Part shown: positions 1-49,189 of the stretch, piece by piece
Layout of the letters: every line of letters begins with the position of its first letter
How positions within the stretch are numbered: the first letter of the stretch is position 1
Assembly (NCBI RefSeq): GCF_040436345.1
Contig: NC_133234.1
Coordinates: 10,540,446-10,604,445, forward strand
Source of the DNA: Pagrus major
Lineage: Eukaryota; Chordata; Actinopteri; Spariformes; Sparidae
Direction of reading: 5' to 3'
Length of the DNA stretch: 64,000 nt
Position numbers and translations under genes: made by a program
The notes under the pieces: model-generated
What the model was told of the DNA's origin: nothing
The model's input: the letters and a program-made list of their open reading frames with translations, nothing else
The model's database searches: none

Positions 1-540
1 CATCTCAAACCTCAGGGGATACAGTGAACTCATGAGTTGTTAAATCTCTCCATCAGTCGCAGCAGACAAAATGAACATCCAATTAGGCTTGGCCCACAGA
101 GGTGTGATCACACTCAATTTTTCAGCAGACGCTGTTGTTTGATTGAGATTTACCTTATTTTTCTTCCGTGTTTACTGTGATCTTTAGTTCTCTTCTCTTG
201 AAATGTGCAACAGAAGCAAACAGTGGGTGAGCTGCCAAAAGCTGCAGGATGATTTCTGCTCCGTCAGTCTCGTGGTTTTTTCCATTTGCGTTCACATATT
301 GTGAGGTGCCAAATATAACAGTAAAGCTTTAAAGTATTCGCCTGCATGGTGCCACTTCTCCACTTTTTCTATGACACTTTTGTTGCTAGGTGCTCTCTGC
401 TGTGCTACTGCTATGCTCCCTGTGTTTTAACTTTCCATGATGATTCATTCGTGTCATATGTGATATTTATATCACTCCAGGGTTTGAACACAATGAATTT
501 TCAAAAATATCCCCATAATAATTTACCCCATTTCCATGAC

Positions 541-655
541 TGTATTTAAAGGAGCTCTGTGGAACTGGAGGCTGGTTGTTAGTTTATGTTAGTGCACTCC
601 TTTTTGTTGGCTACTGTTGCTCTCTGTAAGCAGAGCAGAGAGAAGCACTGAGCCA
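541..655 (+). repeat. Dispersed repeat fragment, copy 1
   Basis: Shares the sequence around GCTCTGTGGAAC and GCTGCTCTCTGTTAGCGGAG-type text (here with small changes) with 25543-25668. The second copy sits inside the larger TTAA-flanked element of family D, so this is probably a decayed relative of it. Confidence 0.6.
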
Positions 656-689
656 ATGAAAACAAGATTAATACATGTACAATGGATAC

Positions 690-985
690 AAATTGTTGAT
701 GAAGGTTCTCAGTCATCCAGGTCATGGTAATACTAAGTGCTGTATCGTTGGCAACTGCACTTGTTTCAGTTTCTTGAAGACGTTTCACCTCTCATCCAAG
801 AGGTTTCTTCAGTTCTAACTAACTGGAGGAGTTGCAGGCTTTTAAACTCTGTGTGGGAGTGTCCTTACAGAGCTGTTAAGGACACGTGTGAGCTCTGAGT
901 TTCAGAGTCGTTAGGGCCACTTGTGGGTCGTTCACTGAACCGGCCTTCATGTGGGTTGCTAAAGCCCAGGTGTGAATGGTTTAAC
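690..985 (+). repeat. Dispersed retroelement-like repeat fragment
   Basis: Contains GAAGACGTTTCACCTCTCAT and GAGGTTTCTTCAGTTC, followed by the GTGTCCTTACAGAGCT... text that recurs widely in fish genomes. I recognise it as a common teleost repeat but cannot name the family with certainty. No intact coding sequence. Confidence 0.5.
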
Positions 986-1932
986 AGACAACATGTTTTA
1001 TTTATAGTAAAAGAACTTCATTTATGTATCATTTAGAAACAAGCTGCTGCTGTGGAGCTTTCGTAAACTCTCTCATTTATGTCGGTACGCCATAAAGCTG
1101 TTAATTGATATTTTCAGTGATTTACAAGCATACATAAACTTTCACCTGCGCCACTTCCCAATCCTCTGTTCTACCAACAACTCCATTTGATTACACATGA
1201 GCGAAATAAACAAATATTGAACTGAGTGGTAGGAGGCGCGCTGCTGGGTCATAAAAAATGTCATTTTGATCAATAGCGGGTGGGATGCAGGTGGGAGAAA
1301 TACATCTTTAATGAGGTAAAAAGACATTACCAGCTGCAATCCCCCTGCAGCAGAAATGATAGATCCATCTCTCCATTAAGAGAGCCAGCCAAGGTGCATC
1401 AGCTTTAATTCACTGATTATTTAAATCTCCGGACACGTCGAGAGGATCAGTCAGAATTTCATGTTAAATAATGTTCTGTGTTCATCTACACATCAAAAGG
1501 TCACACAGCCGAAGCAGCTGTCTTAAAGTATTTATTTCAGATGCTAAAAGTTTAATTCTGTTTCCTCTGGAGTTTCCTCTGTCCTGTCAGGTTTATAACT
1601 ACAGGTTTTTAGTTTTGCTGCTTAAATGTGCCATGGTATTTGTTACATGCTATTCCTGCATGCATTGAAAATAGTTAAAATAACTGAAACTGAGTGTGTG
1701 TACGTTGTAAACCTGCTTATATAGGTGTATCTAACTATTTGAATAATGTGCTCTAAATAGCAGGAAACACAGCTGCAGTCACCTTCTGCTGCCTAAAGAT
1801 ACAGCAGCAGTGCGCCATCAGTGCGCCTGACCCGCCTCACTTTAAGACCAACACCCCCAGGGTCGCACAGGTGGTCATCATCAGCATTTACAGTCATCAT
1901 GTTTTAAAAACTTTTGTAAAAGTAGACGTTAC

Positions 1933-35177
<33,245 letters not shown>

Positions 35178-35340
35178 TGTGTGGACTGGATGGCAGTGAC
35201 AGAGAGAAAACGATACTCAGTTACTTAAAGTTAGTTACTTATGCAGGATCTGAAGCCAAACTGTGGAAAACAGCCCAGTGTTTTGAAGCGGTCTGATTTC
35301 ATGTCTGACTTGGAGGGATTAAAGGATACATTCACCCAAA

Positions 35341-35602
35341 AATGAATAAACAGATAAACAAACTGACCCTAAAGGACAACACAATTTCATACTGTTTTAC
35401 TTTGTTTATATGTGGCGGACCCTGCCACCTTTCTAGCTTCAAACAGTGTTCTGGGGACCTTATTTTCCTTTGAGAACAGCTTGTTTATTCAGTTATGGAA
35501 AAAATGAATATTTCTGAGTTTGTATTATTACCTCATTAATATTGTAAATATTCAAAATCTCAGTTTGAATTTCTTCTCCAATACTACATAGTGCCTCTTT
35601 AA
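35341..35602 (-). mobile_element. Family A element next to family G end
   Basis: Core GTGGCGGACCCTGCCACCTT and right end ATACTACATAGTGCCTC then TTTAA are those of family A. The left side runs directly out of a family G end (TTAAAGGATACATTCACCCA at about 35319). Confidence 0.75.
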
Positions 35603-36345
35603 TGTGTTTTTTGAATGTGATGAACTGACCAGGGGAAAGCTTAAATGCATCACATCTCCCTTTCACTCAAAAAAAGGACACATTTCTGATAAACACAGAG
35701 GAGACTCAAAACTTTTAAAGTCCGTCAATGTGAATATGTGGTGTTTACAGTTGAAAGGATAGATTTTATGGAAAAATAAAGGACTTTTAACATTATGTGT
35801 AACTATTAATATCATGTTTATATCGACAGACACTCCTCCTACCTCCCTGCAGCAGCATGTTAGCACCAGGTTAGCACAGCCCCTCAGCTGTTAGCTTGGA
35901 ATTTAGCTACTTCGATGCTAAGGAAGTAGCTAGCTAGCAGTGTTTACAGAGCATGTCCATGGACCGAAAGTGAAGCTGGCGCTATCCAAATCAACCATGT
36001 TGACGTGAGATAAAACACTGAAAGGCAGCTATGTGTGACCTCGACTAGAAGGTAAAAGAAAACGATAAGTGTAAACAGCTTTAGCACGTAGAGAAAGCGG
36101 GAACAGATAGGCAGGTTTGCTAACACTGTGCTCTGACGTAGATTAGCATGCTAACGTAAACTTGTTCATTTGAGTCGTTTTCGCAGACACACCCTGCGTT
36201 ATTTAGCTCAAAAGTCTTCACAGTGTTTACACTAAATGCACAGAAAAACTTAATAGGGCTTCTTGTTGAGTTTGCTACCTGTTCGTTGAGAGTTTCGACC
36301 ATAAACACCTGTTGTGTTGTGTCTCTTGACGCTGCCAGGTGAGAC
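35603..36345. other. Region upstream of zdhhc4
   Basis: Must contain the zdhhc4 5' UTR and promoter, and 5' sequence of grid2ip if exon A is used. The stretch 35860-36345 has several GCTAGC/TTAGC motifs but no TATA box or GC box that I can place confidently. Confidence 0.4.
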
Positions 36346-38369
36346 ATGGATTTCCTCACCCTGTTCGCCATCTACGTCGTGGTGGTGCTGACATGTATAG
36401 TGCTCGTCTGCAGGTACTCAGGCCAGCAGCAAACTCCATTTAGTATCGTCTTCAACTGTGTAGGAAGGGTGAGAAAATAAGCATTTTAACTGTGTTTCCA
36501 CGACCCGACACTGTGTGGCGCTGTTCCACTGGTTTTTACATCAAATGTCTTCACAGGTAGTTTCACCTTTCACACCAAAATGGCTCCAGAAGTTGTCACA
36601 GTGGAGCTTACACAGGCTGTTCCATCAAAGGTTTGTAGTTAAATGAAGTCAATATATTCTGTAGTATGTTCTAATGTTAGATTTTTAGTGTCAAACAGCT
36701 ATAATCCTGCGTATTTGCCTTCACTCTTCTTCGTCATTCGCTTCTAATTGCAGGAACAACATGTTCATCTATCTGCACTTCCTGCTGGAGGCCGCAGTGT
36801 ACGCAGAGTTCACCTACGAGGTGTTTGGCTTCTGCAGGGAGATGGACACCACCCTGACCAGCCTGTCGGTGCCTTACGTCCTGCTGGCCGTCAAGACCTT
36901 CTTCTTCTACCTCTGCATCAAGAGAGATCCAGGTCAATTTAGCTCAAGCGTATTCAAAATGATCTCGTCCCAGCATGCTCAACATCCATTCTTCGTCAGC
37001 GTGCTGTCATATTTTGGAGTCTGAGGAGTAATTACACGTCATTTTCATTTTGTCACTGGGGGGGTAAAACAATTTTATGGTTATCAAGGGACAGGCGGCA
37101 CAGCGTCACCCTTGGTGCAGTAAAGCAAGCAAATGTATCCTCATGTGAGTCCACGTCTTGGGAATGCCAGGTGTAGCTACTGAGCTCATTTCCACTCTCT
37201 GTTCTGTCTTCTGTTATGCTCCTGACACCAAACTCAACTCAGAGCACCTGTCTCTTTTCACATTTTGGTTTAGTTTACATTTGTTTTAGAGCTGCACAGT
37301 TAATAGAAATATTATCGAGAGTGTAATATAGCAACGTGCAATATCCAAATCACAGCAGCTGGAATTTTTTTGATAAAGGTATAATTTTTAAAAGTACTGT
37401 AGTGCTGCAGAGATGCCCGGCCTTCAAATCCTGCTCTCCTGTATATGTTTTGTTTTACACTATAGTACGTTTTTTTTCTCAACTCTCTCCTCTTGACTCT
37501 TGCAGGCACAGTGACAAAGAAGAAAGTCGCCAGCCAGCTGCACATCTATCCGTATGACAGGAGGCTGTTTCACCCGGGAGTCTCCTGTCCAACCTGCCAG
37601 CTTGTCAAACCGGCTCGCTCCAAACACTGCAGTGAGTACCAGCTGTTCGCTTCCCTTTGGGTTTGATAATTAAACAAACATTGCACTCATCGTTGCTGCG
37701 CTCGGTGCTCACAGGAAAACACTGTCTGTGTTTCAGGGGTCTGCAACAGGTGCGTCCAACGTTTCGACCACCACTGCGTCTGGGTGAACAACTGCATCGG
37801 TGCTCAGAACACAGGTTACTTCCTGCTTTACCTCTTCAGCGTGTGCGCCATGGCAGGCGACATCGCTCTGCTAACAGGAGACATGCTGCTTCATGCCGTG
37901 CTGAGGTCAGGGCTTCTGTCGGCCAGTTATATAGATGATCACGGCCAGCAGCAGCCAGCGGGGCCTCTGTTTGTTGTACAGGTGAGACCTATGACTGCTG
38001 ACATACTGTGTATTACATATGTTGTATCTCATGTTGGACTTGATTTTAATTTACCGTCTGTTCCTCCAGCATCTGTTCCTGACCTTCCCCCGGATCGTCT
38101 TCATGTTGGGATTTCTGGTCTTCGTCTTCTTCCTCCTGGCGGGTTACGCCCTGTTCCATTCCTACCTGGCCCTCGTCAACCAGACCTCCAATGAGTGGTA
38201 CAAAAGTCGAGGCTACGTCTGTCAGCACTGCCACCCAACTACAACGGCAGACCACCTCTGTAACCCGGCGCCAGACCACTCTAAAAGATACTACTACAGC
38301 AGAGGGCTGCTCCGAAACCTGGGAGAGATTTTCTTCCCTCTGAAACCTGTTCGGAAAAAAGACAACTGA
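36346..38369 (+). CDS. zdhhc4: Palmitoyltransferase ZDHHC4
   Basis: DHHC-family S-acyltransferase of the ER membrane. Exons 36346-36468, 36557-36630, 36754-36932, 37506-37631, 37737-37981, 38070-38369; phases close to 348 residues, close to human ZDHHC4 (344). Start [20 protein letters not shown] matches human MDFLVLFLFYL and forms the first membrane segment (about 3-22). Two further segments precede the Cys-rich domain, with zinc ligands C153, C156, H166, C167, C170, C173 and the catalytic D178-H179-H180-C181 in [15 protein letters not shown]. Membrane segments follow around residues 191-215 and in exon 6 ([20 protein letters not shown]), then the [12 protein letters not shown] motif. The C-terminus KKDN is a KKXX ER-retrieval signal. 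All catalytic and zinc residues are present. Confidence 0.97.
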
Positions 38370-38458
38370 ATAAAGACACTACCTTCTGCGCTGTTATGCT
38401 GCATTTACTGTACATCTCCTTTTGTTTACTGTCCTGAAGAACTACTGCTGACTAATGA

Positions 38459-38464
38459 AATAAA
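38459..38464 (+). terminator. zdhhc4 polyadenylation signal
   Basis: AATAAA 90 bases after the zdhhc4 stop. Another AATAAA overlaps the stop codon (38369-38374) and is less likely to be the functional one. Confidence 0.6.
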
Positions 38465-38881
38465 GTTTATGTCAGTGATTTCAGTACGGGCTCTGGTGTC
38501 CATCTCCCACAAGGTGTCACTAACTGAATCCTCTGACAACATTGGCATCAACACAGAAGTAATCCTTGTTGCATCGGATTATTGTTAATCAAATGTTCTA
38601 CCTGACAGCTTAGGCCACATCATTTAATTCCTTTTTATTCTTCGCCCCCCATCAACTAAAGCATTAACGCTTCCAACGCTGGAGTAAACAACATACATGC
38701 TCTCATTATTCTCTTGAAATTTCTTTAATACATGATGAAGGAATTGGAAAGGAATTAATTTTTTTTTAAAAAATCATGCATGGGTATATTTTAAGGGTAG
38801 GTAGAGGGTAAATAAATACATAAGTGATTTCTAAAGTTAAAATTACAAAAGAAACCCACTGAATCATGCTTAAAATACCAA

Positions 38882-39085
38882 ACACTTGTCAGATGCTGCA
38901 ACATATTATTCTCCTTTGTATATTTAAAGAAAAGAAAAGATTAAATCTACTTCCTGGAATCTTTTGTCTAGGACACAAAGGCATGTTTTCAAATGGTGAT
39001 CTAGTTGTAGGTATGCAAAACATTTCCATACACAGTTTACAGACCATACATCGACAGAAACATAAAAGGAGTGTTCAAGGTCAAT
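38882..39085 (+). repeat. Segment duplicated at 41147-41325, upstream copy
   Basis: Shares CACTTGTCAGATGCT, then CTTCCTGGAA, CTTTTGTC, AGGACACAAAGGCATG and TTGTAGGTATGCAAAA in the same order and orientation with 41147-41325. Confidence 0.8.
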
Positions 39086-39291
39086 AGGAATTTTCACTCT
39101 TCATTCTATGTTTAAAGCTTTCATAGCATTAGGGGTAGCTTTTTCCCCTACATTTCTTTAGCATAAGGCTCCCATTGTTTTCTTACTTTTTTTAAATTTA
39201 GTAATAGTCATGAAACTTATAAAAACCCAGTGTCGTGTCTCAGTTATTTGAAACGAACATGTTTTGAGGCGAGGATAGTGATAACCTCTTG

Positions 39292-39355
39292 ACCGGAAGT
39301 GGGGCGGCTCTTCTTCGTGTGTGTGGTTCCTGTCGCTTTAAGCCGGTGCGGAAGT
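39292..39355 (+). promoter_or_regulatory. Candidate pgp core promoter (ETS and GC-box motifs)
   Basis: Within 300 bases of the pgp start there is an ACCGGAAGT ETS-type site (39292-39300) directly joined to a GGGGCGG GC box (39301-39307), and a further GCGGAAGT at about 39348. This is the usual makeup of TATA-less housekeeping promoters. The transcription start was not determined. Confidence 0.4.
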
Positions 39356-39592
39356 AACTGCAGAATTGAAGCAGCACTCAGAGAAAGGTCAGGCTTTTTA
39401 TCAGGCACAACTGCAAGACGAACCAAACCGGTTGTTCTGTTTCCCCCTCACAAATATAAAGCTCAGTGTTTACGTACAGCGCGACGTACTTTATGACAGC
39501 GCCTGCCACCCGTCCTAACTCCGCTCGCAACGTGCACTGACGGACAGCTTTTGGTTTTGAAGTGTGACAGCGGCTCTGCTGAACTCGTCCTG

Positions 39593-41670
39593 ATGTCTGG
39601 GTCCAAATGTGCTCGGCTGACCGGAGCGTTAGTGAAACAACTGCTGGAGTCGGTGGACTGCGTGCTGTTTGACTGCGACGGGGTCATCTGGCGGGGGGAC
39701 CAGGCCATCCCCGGCGCCGCGGAGGTCATTAACCTGCTGAAGGAGAAGGGGAAGAAGGTCTTCTTCGTCACCAACAACAGCACCAAGACGAGGAAGATGT
39801 ACGCCGACAAGATGACAACTCTGGGGTTCAACGCGAAGGAGGAGGAGGTGTTCGGGACGGCGTACTGCTCCGCCATGTACCTGAAGACGGTGTGCAAGCT
39901 GCAGGGCAAAGTGTACCTGATAGGGAGCAACGCGATGAGGCAGGAGCTGGAGGCGGTGGGGATCCAGCAGACCGGGGTGGGGCCTGACCTCATCACCGGG
40001 AAGCAGCTCGACTGGGCCAACGTGAATCTGGACCCCGAGGTGAAGGCGGTGCTGGTCGGCTTCGATGAACATTTCAGCTACATGAAGCTGAACAGAGCCC
40101 TGCAGTACCTGAGCCAGCAGGGCTGCCTGTTCGTGGGAACCAACAGGGACACCAGGCTGCCCCTGGAGGGAGGCAAGGCGGTGCCAGGTAGGGGGGCTCA
40201 CTGGATGCTCCTGCACACATTATACATGGTGGTTTGATGCATGTTGACCAGATTACCAACAAGATTGCCCTTAAATACACAATGAATGATGCAATTATAT
40301 TCCATGACCTGATAAGTTAAAAAAATTTAAACTTAAAGGAGCAATATGTAGTTTTGGGGAAGAAATTTAAGTCACTAGAGAAAGATCTTCTCATTTTTTT
40401 TTATGCCAAAACAAAGTAAATAAACAAACTTTATTTGTTTTCATGACTTAAAGGACAACACAATTTCATACTGTTTTACTTTGTTTATATTTGGCGGACC
40501 CTGCCACCATTCTAGCTTCAAACAGTGTTCTGGGGACCTTATTTTCCTCTGAGAACAGCTTGTTTATTCAGTTATGGAAAGAGTTTGTTTTATTACATAA
40601 TTATTATTATTATTGTAAATATTAAAATTCCGAGTTTGAATTACTTCTCCGAAACTACGTAGTGCCCCCTTTAAAAGTTAAAGGGTATATTCACCCAAAA
40701 ATTTAAATTCAGGCATTATCTACACACAGCCATGCCGATGGAAAGTCAGGTGAAGTTTTGTAGTCCACCAAACATTTCTGGAGCTTCACAGCAAAACGGA
40801 GTTGCAGCGTTCTCTTAAACAACTGAAGTAGATGGAGACTTGTTTATAAATGTAAAAAACATGAAATCCAAGTGTTCAAAAGCCCCAACATCCCTTACTG
40901 ATTAGAAAAGATATTATTTCCCCTCCTAGACACTAGGGGTGTCACGATTCTCCAAATCCACATTTTTGATTTTGATTTTTTAATCAATCAGGTCATAGAA
41001 TAGAAGTTAATCATTCGTCATCTGGCCATGTCAGTGCATGTCTTTTCTCTCATTGTGTTGAGGTTAGGATGGAGTCAAGGCGATAGAGCTGAGGCTTATC
41101 AATACTATAATCGTACACTCTCACACTATGCATACACTTGTCAGATGCTACACTTTCTCATTTGTATAAACCAAATGAGATGAAATCTTCTTCCTGGAAA
41201 GCCTTTTGTCCAGGACACAAAGGCATGTGTTCTTGTTGTAGGTATGCAAAATGTTTCTATAGACAGGTTTTACATGCTTGAACCTACAACAATACAATGA
41301 CAGAAATATGTCAAGGTCAAGGTCCCCTCTTCTCCTCCTCCCAGGTACAGGCTGTCTGCTGCAGGCTGTCGAGACAGCGGCCCAGCGCCAGGCCCAGACG
41401 GTGGGCAAACCCAACCACTACATGTTCGACTGCGTGGCCTCCCAGTTTGGTGTGGAGCGCGAGCGCTGCCTGATGGTGGGCGACCGCCTCGACACGGACA
41501 TCATGCTGGGCTCCAACTGCGGCCTCAAGACCCTGCTCACTCTCACGGGAGTCAGCACTGTGGCGGACGCCGAGGCCCATCAAAAGAGCGGCTGCACGGA
41601 GAGGCAGGGGATGGTGCCAGATTATTACGTGGAGAGCATCGCTGACCTTCTTCCTGCTCTGCAGGGATGA
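39593..41670 (+). CDS. pgp: Phosphoglycolate / glycerol-3-phosphate phosphatase (HAD family)
   Basis: HAD-superfamily phosphatase that hydrolyses 2-phosphoglycolate, glycerol-3-phosphate and related metabolites in the cytosol. Two exons, 39593-40187 and 41345-41670, spliced in phase 1 within Gly199 (VPG|TGCL), 306 residues; human PGP is 321 and also has two exons. Motif I is FDCDGVIW (nucleophile D27, acid/base D29), motif II VTNNS (T60), motif III K220 in GKPNH, motif IV GDRLDTD (D245, D250). Phrases [34 protein letters not shown] and LTLTGVST with the end [11 protein letters not shown] are typical of PGP rather than PDXP. Exon 1 is markedly GC-rich. The start at 39593 ([11 protein letters not shown]) is the first ATG in frame. 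The intron carries repeats. Confidence 0.96.
40337..40670 (-). mobile_element. Family A element in the pgp intron
   Basis: TTAA at 40333-40336 and 40671-40674. Ends are AGGAGCAATATGTAGTTTTG and AAACTACGTAGTGCCCCCT. Core ATTTGGCGGACCCTGCCACC. Confidence 0.85.
40678..40900. repeat. Family G repeat, left end
   Basis: Starts TTAAAGGGTATATTCACCC immediately after the family A copy and continues with CATGCCGATGGAAAGTCAGG and GAGCTTCACAGCAAAACGGA, text I recognise as a common fish repeat. The right end was not located. Confidence 0.55.
41147..41325 (+). repeat. Segment duplicated at 38882-39085, pgp intron copy
   Basis: Same-orientation diverged copy of 38882-39085. It ends about 20 bases before pgp exon 2. 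Confidence 0.8.
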
Positions 41671-41809
41671 AACCACAGTGTAGCTCGAGGAGTATTCACA
41701 TCTAAAAAGGGAATATATTTTGTTAATGTTAATATGACAAAGATCATCTCTATAACAAAGTCACAACCAAGCTGCCAGCTGCTGCGTGACAGAGGAGAAA
41801 AAGACTATT

Positions 41810-41815
41810 ATTAAA
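41810..41815 (+). terminator. Possible pgp polyadenylation signal
   Basis: ATTAAA about 140 bases after the pgp stop; the common variant hexamer. No downstream element was verified. Confidence 0.3.
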
Positions 41816-41974
41816 CTACACCATTACTAAAACCTGCTAAGCTAATACTATATTGATATTTTATTATTAATAACACAAGAACAACGTTTTCCAGTATTGT
41901 TTCAGTGTATTTTAAGTGTTCAAAAGACTCAAGGAGTAGAGTGTATGTTCTTTTATTTAGTAAAGTGAGTTTAA

Positions 41975-42319
41975 AGGGGCACTACGTAGTTTTGGAGAAG
42001 AAATTCAAACTCAGAATTTTAATATTTACAATATAAATGAGGTAATAATAAACTCAGAACTATTTATCTTTTCCATAACTGAATAAACAAGCTGTTCTCA
42101 GAGGAAAATAAGGTCCCCAGAACACTGTTAGGAGCTAGAAAGGTGGCAGGGTCCGCCACATATAAACAAAGTAAAACAGTATGAAATTGTGTTGTCCTTT
42201 AAAGCCAGTTTGTTTATTCAGTCATGAAAACAAAGAGTTGGTTTATTTAGTTTGTTTAGTCATAAAAATATCAGTCAATGAAGATTTTTCTCTTCCCAAA
42301 AAAACTACATAGTGCACCT
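41975..42319 (+). mobile_element. Family A element, best preserved copy
   Basis: TTAA at 41971-41974 and 42320-42323. Left arm AGGGGCACTACGTAGTTTTG; right arm AAAACTACATAGTGCACCT, a near-perfect terminal inverted repeat of about 20 bases. About 345 bases with no coding sequence. Located between pgp and bricd5. Confidence 0.88.
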
Positions 42320-42323
42320 TTAA

Positions 42324-43295
42324 AGTCTTTACCCTGTCTGTGATGCAATCTCCTCTGAGGCAACCACAAGTCAAACACAAAGAGGGAAATGAGCACGCAA
42401 AATGTGTGCTGACAGTGTGGTAATATATGTGTGTCCAGTTTACAGCTCTGCTCCAAAGTCTATAAATAACAGCCACACAATGGGGCTAAACAGCACTGAA
42501 CGGGTCTGGGTTTTTTTTAATGTTATTTACACACCTCACACTCGCAGTTACTTTCTCGGGATGGTGCAATGATACCTTGTTTTCTCATGTCATTTGTGAA
42601 ACCGTCATTAACAGACTGCCATACATGTTGTAAAGGTAATCCAATCTTCCTTCTACCATCTGTTTTTTTTATGACTTGTCCTCGACTCCCAGAATCACTG
42701 AAAGCAATCTTTGAATTCGTAATAAAACACAAACTATCTTCACCAAATCAGCGTCTGCTCTCTGTGGTTTACTTCAAAGTGAACACAGCAAACTTCCCTC
42801 TAAGTCACCTTGGGCTGTCATCAGCTAGAAGCCACAACAGTCACAACCATGCGCTTATCACCTCTCACCTGATGAGAGAGGCTTCCCAAGCTGCGCCTGC
42901 CTCACCCCTTTGTCCATTGTCTGGTCCTGGGGAGGGTGGCCAATTCCTCTAAGGGAAGTGGAAAGATGGATAATGTTTGAGAGGCATATTAAGTCGTATC
43001 AGGCAGGGGAGACATAAAAAAAGGAGGAAATTACCGGAAGACAGAAGTTGAAAATTGAGTCTGGCAAAACGCAGAGTTTTGTGTGAAGTGGGTGACTGTT
43101 TTGGGAGGGAAACGGTGAGGCCAGAGGAGGAGGAGGAGGAGGAGGTGGGTGAAGGGGGGAGGAGGAGGTCTGCAGGGACAAAGAGAAGCTGGCCAGGTGT
43201 ACTGAGTCTCAGTCAGCGCTGGTCATGATCGCAGCTCCATGCCGATAGCTGCGAGAAGGGAGCAGTCCGAGTGAGGAGCCGTCAAGGGACACAGG
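42324..43295. other. pgp-bricd5 intergenic region, bricd5 5' side
   Basis: Mostly unassigned. A GGA-rich tract lies at 43124-43170. The bricd5 transcription start is presumably within the last 300 bases. Confidence 0.5.
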
Positions 43296-48111
<4,816 letters not shown>

Positions 48112-49189
48112 CTGTGTATTCTCTTCCTCTCCTCCCAGCACAAGATCAGGGAAACAAAGTTGTCTTTTTAGCTCCCTCTACAAGAAAAAAAACAAAAAAC
48201 CGACAGAACAAAAGCCAGCTTTGACTGTTTCCTTTGTGCCATACAGCCGCCAGTAAACCAGTGAAGCAGCCAACTCTCCCAGTCCGTTTCCATCCTTCCG
48301 AGAGAGAAGAGATGGAGACAGGCTGTCACGTTTATCGCCAGAGCCCCGTCGTCACTCCCTTCATGTGTAATACCCTCTCTGGTGGCACACTTCAGAGATT
48401 ACAGAAGAAAGATCCCCTTTTTTTGTGTTTCCTGTAACCCACTGCTGCAGTGTAATTATGTGTAACTGTTCCTGTTGCGATCTGAGTGTTTCAATCCATC
48501 TAATAAAAGACTGTTGTGGATTTTTTGGCCACTGTTTCTTCGTTAGAATGAAAAAAGGAGAAAACACAAACTAATTATTTCTATGAATGACGTCTTTACT
48601 GTGGATTCTCTTTATGTACATCACTTTCTCTTGAACCTCGCTGACCCACATGTGATTATTAACAAGAGCACAACTTTGAATTAAGAGAATTAAATGAATC
48701 AAACATATCACACATGAGAAATACATAAATTCCACAGCACATCCAGGTTAAAGTGAATAATGTGGTCCTTTTGATATAATAAATATGGTGCTGTATAAAA
48801 CTGAGTTGAAGGTGAAATGGAAATTAAAAACAAAGGGATCGATCATTCTCACATATTTCAATCAGACCCATTTTCATACTGTTGGTACATACACTTTTCC
48901 ATGTGCCCACTTAAAGTTGCTGCAAAATGGTGTGCTGTTCCTTTAAGCAGGATTTGGCCTGTACTCTCCTGTTTATACTTACAGGTACCTGTCAAGGAAG
49001 AGCACTGTAGACATCCTGGTGGCTGAGATTCATCGTAATGTTCAAACACTTTCTCAGGATGATCATTTCTGGGAAAAATGTTAAAGAACTCCAACTGATG
49101 CCAACGGCACATCTTCCAAAGAGTTCTCGTTCCACCTCTGCACGCACCGTCTCCTCACTCTTTCTTCCTCCTCCTCCTCCTCTTCCTCT
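48112..49189. other. Convergent 3' region between bricd5 and mlst8
   Basis: Contains the bricd5 3' UTR with its AATAAA at 48502 and the mlst8 3' UTR. No clear AATAAA for mlst8 was found. Confidence 0.6.
48502..48507 (+). terminator. bricd5 polyadenylation signal
   Basis: AATAAA inside TAATAAAAGA, about 390 bases after the bricd5 stop, with a GT-rich stretch just downstream. Confidence 0.5.

Larger units (their letters stand above)
1..1932. other. grid2ip intron with repeat fragments, no exon seen
   Basis: Intron between the FH1 exon and FH2 exons lying outside the window. I looked for the expected next conserved block (VKRLRWEQVENSEGT-like) on the minus strand and did not find it. Fragments of two dispersed repeats are present. 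Confidence 0.6.
38370..39291. other. zdhhc4-pgp intergenic region
   Basis: zdhhc4 3' UTR followed by AT-rich sequence. The part at 38882-39085 is duplicated in the pgp intron (41147-41325). Confidence 0.6.

Noticed and set aside
39551-39592. Upstream extension of pgp (VLKCDSGSAELVL)
   Set aside because: No ATG in that stretch; the first in-frame ATG is at 39593.
42999-43181. Proline-rich minus-strand frame
   Set aside because: Reverse complement of a GGA-rich tract before bricd5; no supporting signals.
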